Positions 58,689 through 64,000 of a stretch of 64,000 nt of DNA are shown in pieces. The stretch comes from Carnegiea gigantea (Eukaryota; Streptophyta; Magnoliopsida; Caryophyllales; Cactaceae), in assembly GCA_029747015.1 (NCBI GenBank), contig JAKOGI010002714.1, positions 26,971 to 90,970 on the forward strand, given 5' to 3'. How positions within the stretch are numbered: the first letter of the stretch is position 1; the number at the start of each line of letters is the position of its first letter. Below the pieces are notes generated by a model. It was not told the DNA's origin. It ran no database searches and saw only the letters and a list, made by a program, of their open reading frames with translations. Made by a program: the position numbers and the translations under genes.

Positions 58689-59619
58689 ATGGATGGTTCA
58701 ACGATGCGAGTGGCATTCATGGCGGCTGTTGCCGTCCCAGGAGGCGTGGCATTCCTTTCCCACCAACGTCACAAACGGCTACACTCAGATTTCATGCGCA
58801 AGATTGAATCTCAATTTGGTCACCATATTTGCTTTTGAACTTTGTTTCTTATTTTTTATTCAAAATGTGTCATTTTTTTTCCGGTTTTATTATTCCTACA
58901 AAATATTTCAAAATAGCTCTAAATGCAAATCTATATCTAATTATCGTAGTTGCGTAACTCGTGTTTGGATAATTTGAGGAGTCTGATGTAATAGTCTTAG
59001 CAATTAATTGCAATGTGTAAAAATGCACATTTGAAAATAGTTATGGCTTACGAATTTGTCCCTTATTATAACCAAAAATTGATACCTAACACACGGATTT
59101 CAATTGACAATCAATGGTTTCCTAGGATTTAGCTTGTTTGTCAACCATATCAATCTCTCAGAGAAAGGTTGTTCTGGATGTAGAATTGTGTCACTAAGAT
59201 CTAATTTAATCAGTCATTGAATCATTCAAACTGTATTAACTCATGATAAATGTATTTTTTGCTGGTTTGTTGTATATGTTCACTTTTCATAAGAGACAAC
59301 TTTATTTTGTATACCTCAAATTATTTTGTCTTGTTAAAGGTTACCAGCTCTCGGAAACATTTATTTTCCTTTTCTTTTTTGATTTCTAGGGTTGGAGAAG
59401 TTCCTTCACCAGCAGAAGAAAAAGGTTCGACTTGCTCAAAATGCAAAAGAGACATCGTTAATTTTTTCGAAAGACACTGATTCGACAAGGGAGCCAAGCA
59501 TTAAAAGGAGTCACAAAGATAGATTAAAGGAAACCATGCCTCTAAACAGGATTGCTTTATACAAGGGAATCATACAATATAAGATGCTTTTCCCCCAAAA
59601 AGAATATAGATTCTCATAG
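58689..59619 (+). CDS. Small two-exon plant protein, unknown function (119 aa)
   Basis: The only gene here that looks intact and not transposon-derived. Exon 1 is 58689-58818 and begins MDGSTMRVAFMAAVAVPGGV; it ends at a GT donor (58819-58820). Exon 2 is 59390-59619, after a pyrimidine-rich tract and an AG at 59388-59389, and ends in TAG. Joining keeps the frame (ESQFG to LEKFLHQQKK). The protein has one short hydrophobic N-terminal segment (about residues 7-23), which could be a membrane anchor or targeting segment. A basic, lysine- and glutamine-rich middle follows, with a conserved-looking end (MPLNRIALYKGIIQYKML). I do not recognise a family and assign no function. A possible AATAAA signal is at 59638-59643. 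Confirmation would need a transcript. Confidence 0.72.
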
Positions 59620-61544
59620 GGAATGAATGAACAAATCAATAAATGTGTCTCATGCACACATCATTGTCTCTCATCAATTCTCCTGTCATCTCATGCATTA
59701 TTTCTTCCTTCCTTTTGCAGTTTTTTTGTGTTTTGGTGATAAAAACAATAAATATCTAACTGGAAAAGGAAATTTTGGGATAAGTGTCTACACCATAGTA
59801 TCATTGAGTACCAATATGTTACTAGAATATCAAAGTTGCTTCGGCAACTCTTTTTCATTTTCTATTGCCACATGCATCTTCATTCAACTTAAATTAATGC
59901 ATTAACTGGTTAAAGAAAAAGCCAAATTAGAGATTGTCATGACCCACTTGAAAACATGAAATTGTGTCCTCTGGATTTTGATTGGGCGACATGCTTGGAT
60001 GTTATGTGCGTTGTTGCCCAGTGTTAACAATTACCAAATCCATTGAGGGGGAAGCGATACTATATTAAATGACAAATAGCTAGTGTGTATCCTAAAATAT
60101 TTTTTACAACTAAAAATTTTAAGAAGTTTCAAAAAGCACTCGAAAACCCAAAAATTTTGAAAGTAATTTCAAAAAGGCAAAGACCTTAGAGTTTGCATAA
60201 TTTACTAGCAACCTGTGAACTTTAAGCATGAGTGAGTGAGATAGTAAATAGTGTGGTCCTTTCAAGCAACCAAATAGAGGTGATGGCATAATTGGAGAGA
60301 CGCTAGTAATCGACAGAAAGTTTTGGCCACGCATTCGCCGCTGCTATGACCCAATGCAGGCAACTAGTTTGGCCATACTCCATCAATTCCATGTGATTTT
60401 TATCCTTCTTGCCGCAATCAAAATAATTCAAAGTTATTTGCTCATGTCTAGCATAATTGATTTCAATCAAACACTTTTACTCTTTTTAATGAAAATTTCA
60501 TTAACAAAAATAGATTCGATTTCACCCTTAATCTTATAGCTTACTCAGTGAGATTACCTTACCAACACTATAAATAAAGGTCTTCACCTCTCATTTGGGA
60601 GGACTAATCTTGGCTACCTAGGGAAAACTTTGCTCTCATTTCTCTGCATAAGAAACTTGTCTCTAATTTCGTAATAACAAAACTATACCAAACTTCCTTC
60701 TCGAAACTCTTCAATGAGTTCTTTCAAATGGACTGGGTTTCATCCTATCATAACCCATTTGGGAGGAAGGAATCAAGAATGTGTTGCTTCGCCATTCTAT
60801 TTGGATTGAGGTAGGTCCTCACTGTCATAAACCAAAAAGATAATTTGTTTATCGATTTTCTTTTAAATTTTGCAATTCATAATTGCTCCTCTCTTTGTTC
60901 CTCCATCATCGTTTATGTTATGTCCATTCTTATGATTTGTAAGTAAACATATGTTCAATAATGAAGAGGTCACTAAATTTATTGCTTACTATTATTCTCA
61001 ATTTCATTGTGAAAATGATTTGCTAATAATGACACCAAAAATATTCTTCTTGCTAACTAGCTCACTAAATAAGACCTAAATTCATGAAAACATCCTTTAC
61101 ATGCAGCCCAAAAACTCAAGGATTTCATACTTTCATGTCTAATAGAACTCACTTTTGGATCCAGAAGTCTAATAATGGTTTTCATCATCCATTAGGTTGT
61201 ACTTTCACCCTCAGATCCGATCTCATAGTTTGCAGCTGTGATTCATTAATAATAGTTCCCATTCTTGATGTCTAGAAATAACATTTTGTAGGAAAGATTG
61301 TTTTCCTTCTGGAAAGCTAAATCCTATATCCCTTTGTTCTTCGTCTTGTTGAAGGGTCTCGTTGATAGAAGGAAAGGGATAATTTCCACATAACAATGGG
61401 TTTGTAAATTAACGTTAAAATTTGATAGTGACAACAAAATTAATGTTGTAATATATCCCACCAAATAACTCTGCCGAACCACCACTTGAGAAAGTCACCC
61501 AATGCACCCTTCAAAAGAAGGCGGGTCACAGAGGAAGCGGATTA
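59620..61544. other. Intergenic stretch after the small gene
   Basis: No gene recognised. A TATAAATAAAG box at about 60570-60580, followed by a transcript-like leader, could be part of an old solo LTR or a promoter. No second copy or TSD supports this. Confidence 0.35.
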
Positions 61545-61958
61545 AGGCCCTATTCGGCAAAATTAGCTGTTTAGGTAGTGAATAGTGGTTCAAGTAGGGA
61601 TAGCGCTTTCAATTTAGCTGTTAACAGATAGCTATCTAGATTAGTGGTTGAAACTAATGTGTTCGGTAAATTTAGCTATTATGCTAGTTGATTAATATAA
61701 ATTCACATAAAAGGATATAGATGATTTCCAAAGATAAAATTTTTATAGGATATTTTTTGGTAAAAAATATGAAATGCTGCTTTTGAATGTCAAACGTTAA
61801 TACTATTAGCTTTTCAAAAACGCTGCTTAAAACACTAGACGCTACTTGAAATGTTATTGAAAATACTAGTTTACCGAACGCTAAAAATTAACTAATTAGT
61901 GTCTTGACCTAATCAAAATACTAAACGCTGCCTAAAATGCTGTTACCGAACACGGCCT
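61545..61958. mobile_element. MITE with AGGCCNTRTTCGG-type ends
   Basis: 414 bp. Left end AGGCCCTATTCGGCAAAA; right end, reversed, AGGCCGTGTTCGGTAACAG. Flanked by TTA on the left and TAA on the right, so the 3 bp TSD is imperfect or the border is off by a base. Interior repeats such as ACCGAACGCT and AAACGCTGC occur near the right end. No coding capacity. PIF/Harbinger or hAT origin cannot be decided. Confidence 0.68.
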
Positions 61959-62291
61959 AAGCCTCAAGAGCCACCCACGTTGACCTTCCCCCCATAGGAC
62001 TGTCACCATTAGCGGTTCTTTTAGTGGCAACTCAACTAGGACAAGTAAGTAAGTGTGTTGACTTGAAGGAAATGAATGCAATTAAAACTTTTTTTTTGGT
62101 TTTAAAATTACATCACTTGGGTTAAATGAACAGCTAAAGTTTTATGCAGTACCTTTACCAAGCAGGACTCCAGGATAATCCTTTTTACCACCGGATTCAT
62201 GTGGACTTCCTTGTTACAGTTAGCCTATCCCAACCAATTGTGGCCGTGTCTTCATGGGGAATTGCCATACGACTCTGCTCATCCGCTCCAC

Positions 62292-63785
62292 TAAGGCCCT
62301 GTTATTTTCATAGTTTAATAAACCCAACTGACTCATTCCCACTTACACCCACTCCTTTTCTCCTTTTCCCACATCTTCCCACGCTTTAAAAAAATACCAG
62401 TCCTTCCCACTCCTACATATAACTATTATTTTCTATATTTTGAAAATTTTTATAATTTATCTAATTGTGTGTATGAATAGTCTGATAACAATTTTGAAAA
62501 GTTTTATCTATTTTTTGGATGTTATGGAAATATATGTTAGTCGTGCCGGAAATTATAGATGACGTAATTTTTGTTATATATATTGAAGAAATAATAATTT
62601 ATATTTTTCTGTGTTGACTCAGTTACGAAATATTGTTTCGTGGCCGTTGTTACCCAGAAAAAATTGTAATTTTCATTATTCATAAAATAAATTACGGATG
62701 TATTTTTTTCTTCATATATTAATTAAATACGAAAAAAAAAAAATATACATGTTTAGGCTTTGTTCTGTTCGTTGGTAAATCCAAACTGACCAACTTTCAC
62801 CAACTTCAACCCATATCAACCCACTTCATGAATTTCAATAAAAAAAATACTAATTTCAACCCACTTCAGCCCACTTCAACTAATTTCAGCACACTTCAGC
62901 CCACTTCAACCAATTTTAACCTATTTTCTATCATGTTAAGCAACTTCTACCCATCATACAAAAAAAATTCAATCCACTTTAACTCACGCCAACCTATTTC
63001 AACCAAATTCAACAAAAAAATACCCATTTTAACCTACTTCAACTCACTTCAACCCACTTCAATAAAAAAATTTCCACTTCAACTTTCTTTAACCTACTTC
63101 TACCAATCTCAACCAACTACACCCATTTATATCAATTAACCCATATTTCCCGACGAAAAGAGCAGACGCTCAGTACATGGAAAACAATCATCTGCAATTT
63201 GCGTGAAGAACTTCCAATATTTTGTTACTAACGCACACATAAAAAAAATATCCGCTCAAAATACACGTACAATACATCTGCACATTCCATCACGAAGTGC
63301 AAATAATGTCAAAAAAATTTATAAGTTCTTTCATTATTGCTGAAAAAACATCTGCAACTTTGGCCCCAAATTACAATGAGCGAAAAATAAATTTGTTACA
63401 GATACAACAACACCCATCCACGCTTGGCGACCTATAACAAAATATTTTGTAATCAACGAAAAAAAAATTTAAACATCTCTTCCATATATAGAATCAAACC
63501 CAAAATATCTACCAGTTACATAAAACTAACATTTGCTTAACAAAATAGAAAAAATTGCATAAATTTTTATCATCGGTAATTACTATCACAAATAAAAGAT
63601 TACATTAAAAAAAAACAAAATACATAACTTACATCAACTCTCCTACTTCATTCAACTCTTTTCCACTTCTTTCCCACACTTTTTAAAAAATACCATTCCT
63701 ACCCATTACCACTCACTCCTTCCTCCCATTTCTCACTCTCACCTGTCCTACACTGTAATTTTCCAACGAAGAGAATAGGGCATTA
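62292..63785. mobile_element. Composite MITE region with a nested MITE
   Basis: Outer ends TAAGGCCCTGTTATTTTC and, reversed, TAATGCCCTATTCTCTTCG are similar. Both flanks also carry the same-sense block CCCAC-CTTTAAAAAATACCA (about 62375 and 63680). An inner element at 62756-63171 has ends GGCTTTGTTCTGTTCGTTGG and, reversed, GCGTCTGCTCTTTTCGTCGG, with an interior of degenerate TTCAACCCACTTCAA units. These are shared with 34799-34992. An open frame of Asn/Thr/Pro repeats there is an artefact of those units. Borders are approximate. Confidence 0.6.
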
Positions 63786-63867
63786 GACATTCTGACCATT
63801 GACCCCACCACATGCCTTTCTTGGAAATAGAACTGATCTTCAATCCTCACATGCATGATTGCAATAA

Positions 63868-64000
63868 ACTATTGATATACATACATACATATATATATAT
63901 ATATAGATGCATGTATGTATATATACATGTATATATTTATACATAGACATAAAATATGCATATGCCCAAATCTATATATACATATATATCTATACATATA
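63868..64000. repeat. TA/CATA microsatellite at the window end
   Basis: Runs of CATA, TATA and TGTA continue to the window edge. No other content. Confidence 0.92.

Noticed and set aside
60050..60900. Possible solo LTR with a TATAAATAAAG box
   Set aside because: No second copy, TSD, or matching internal sequence could be found in this window, so it is mentioned only within the intergenic entry.
62828..63139. A 103-residue Asn/Thr/Pro-rich frame
   Set aside because: It is produced by the degenerate TTCAACCCAC units of a MITE and has no sign of coding.

Overview
This window looks like nuclear DNA from a flowering plant, probably a eudicot. It is AT-rich and has long TA microsatellites, one 100-N assembly gap (20876-20975), MITEs, and several nested transposon families with plant-specific domains (DUF4216, Transposase_24, TNP2-type transposase, Ty1-copia, Tat/Athila-like Ty3-gypsy, hAT). 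I can support only one non-transposon gene, a two-exon gene at 58689-59619 for a small unrecognised protein of 119 residues. Almost everything else is broken transposable elements. The species cannot be named from sequence alone.

Layout. (1) 1-12963 is a very large inverted repeat with two ~6.4 kb arms around a ~107 bp GC-rich spacer. Each arm carries the 3' part of a CACTA transposon: the DUF4218/DUF4216 end of TNPD, then a Transposase_24 gene. The two copies point at each other. (2) 12964-15470 has no recognised gene but holds a direct repeat. (3) 15470-18640 is a 5'-truncated Ty1-copia element with most of its reverse transcriptase deleted. (4) About 19360-33762 is a CACTA element on the minus strand with a visible 5' terminus at 33762, a degenerate TNPD transposase (23122 to ~21690) and a second-gene exon series (19990-19360). 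It was later invaded by a gypsy element (28166-33640, TSD GCTTA), a solo-LTR-like block (23290-24882), a MITE (27446-27855) and a TA microsatellite with the gap. (5) 33763-35214 is mostly unrecognised and holds a small MITE. (6) 35215-58005 is one Ty1-copia element (TSD GTTGC) stretched to 22.8 kb by insertions. A 1149 bp hAT-like element (TSD CAATAAAC) sits in its 5' LTR. A 17261 bp CACTA element (TSD CAA) sits in its RNase H region. That CACTA element holds a gypsy element (TSD CATTC), an internal tandem duplication with a solo LTR of the same gypsy family at the same site, and a further LTR-like block nested inside the gypsy gag gene. (7) 58006-64000 holds the small host gene and then MITE-rich intergenic DNA.

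The genes do not form a working pathway. The CACTA at 40222-57482 kept its termini and a second gene matching the one in the minus-strand CACTA, but I see no TNPD in it. It therefore looks like a non-autonomous relative that would depend on TNPD supplied from elsewhere. The gypsy elements carry gag-like sequence without recognisable pol. Target-site duplications, not homology alone, fix the borders of the copia, the hAT-like element, the 17.3 kb CACTA and both gypsy elements. All boundaries were read by eye and no alignments were run.
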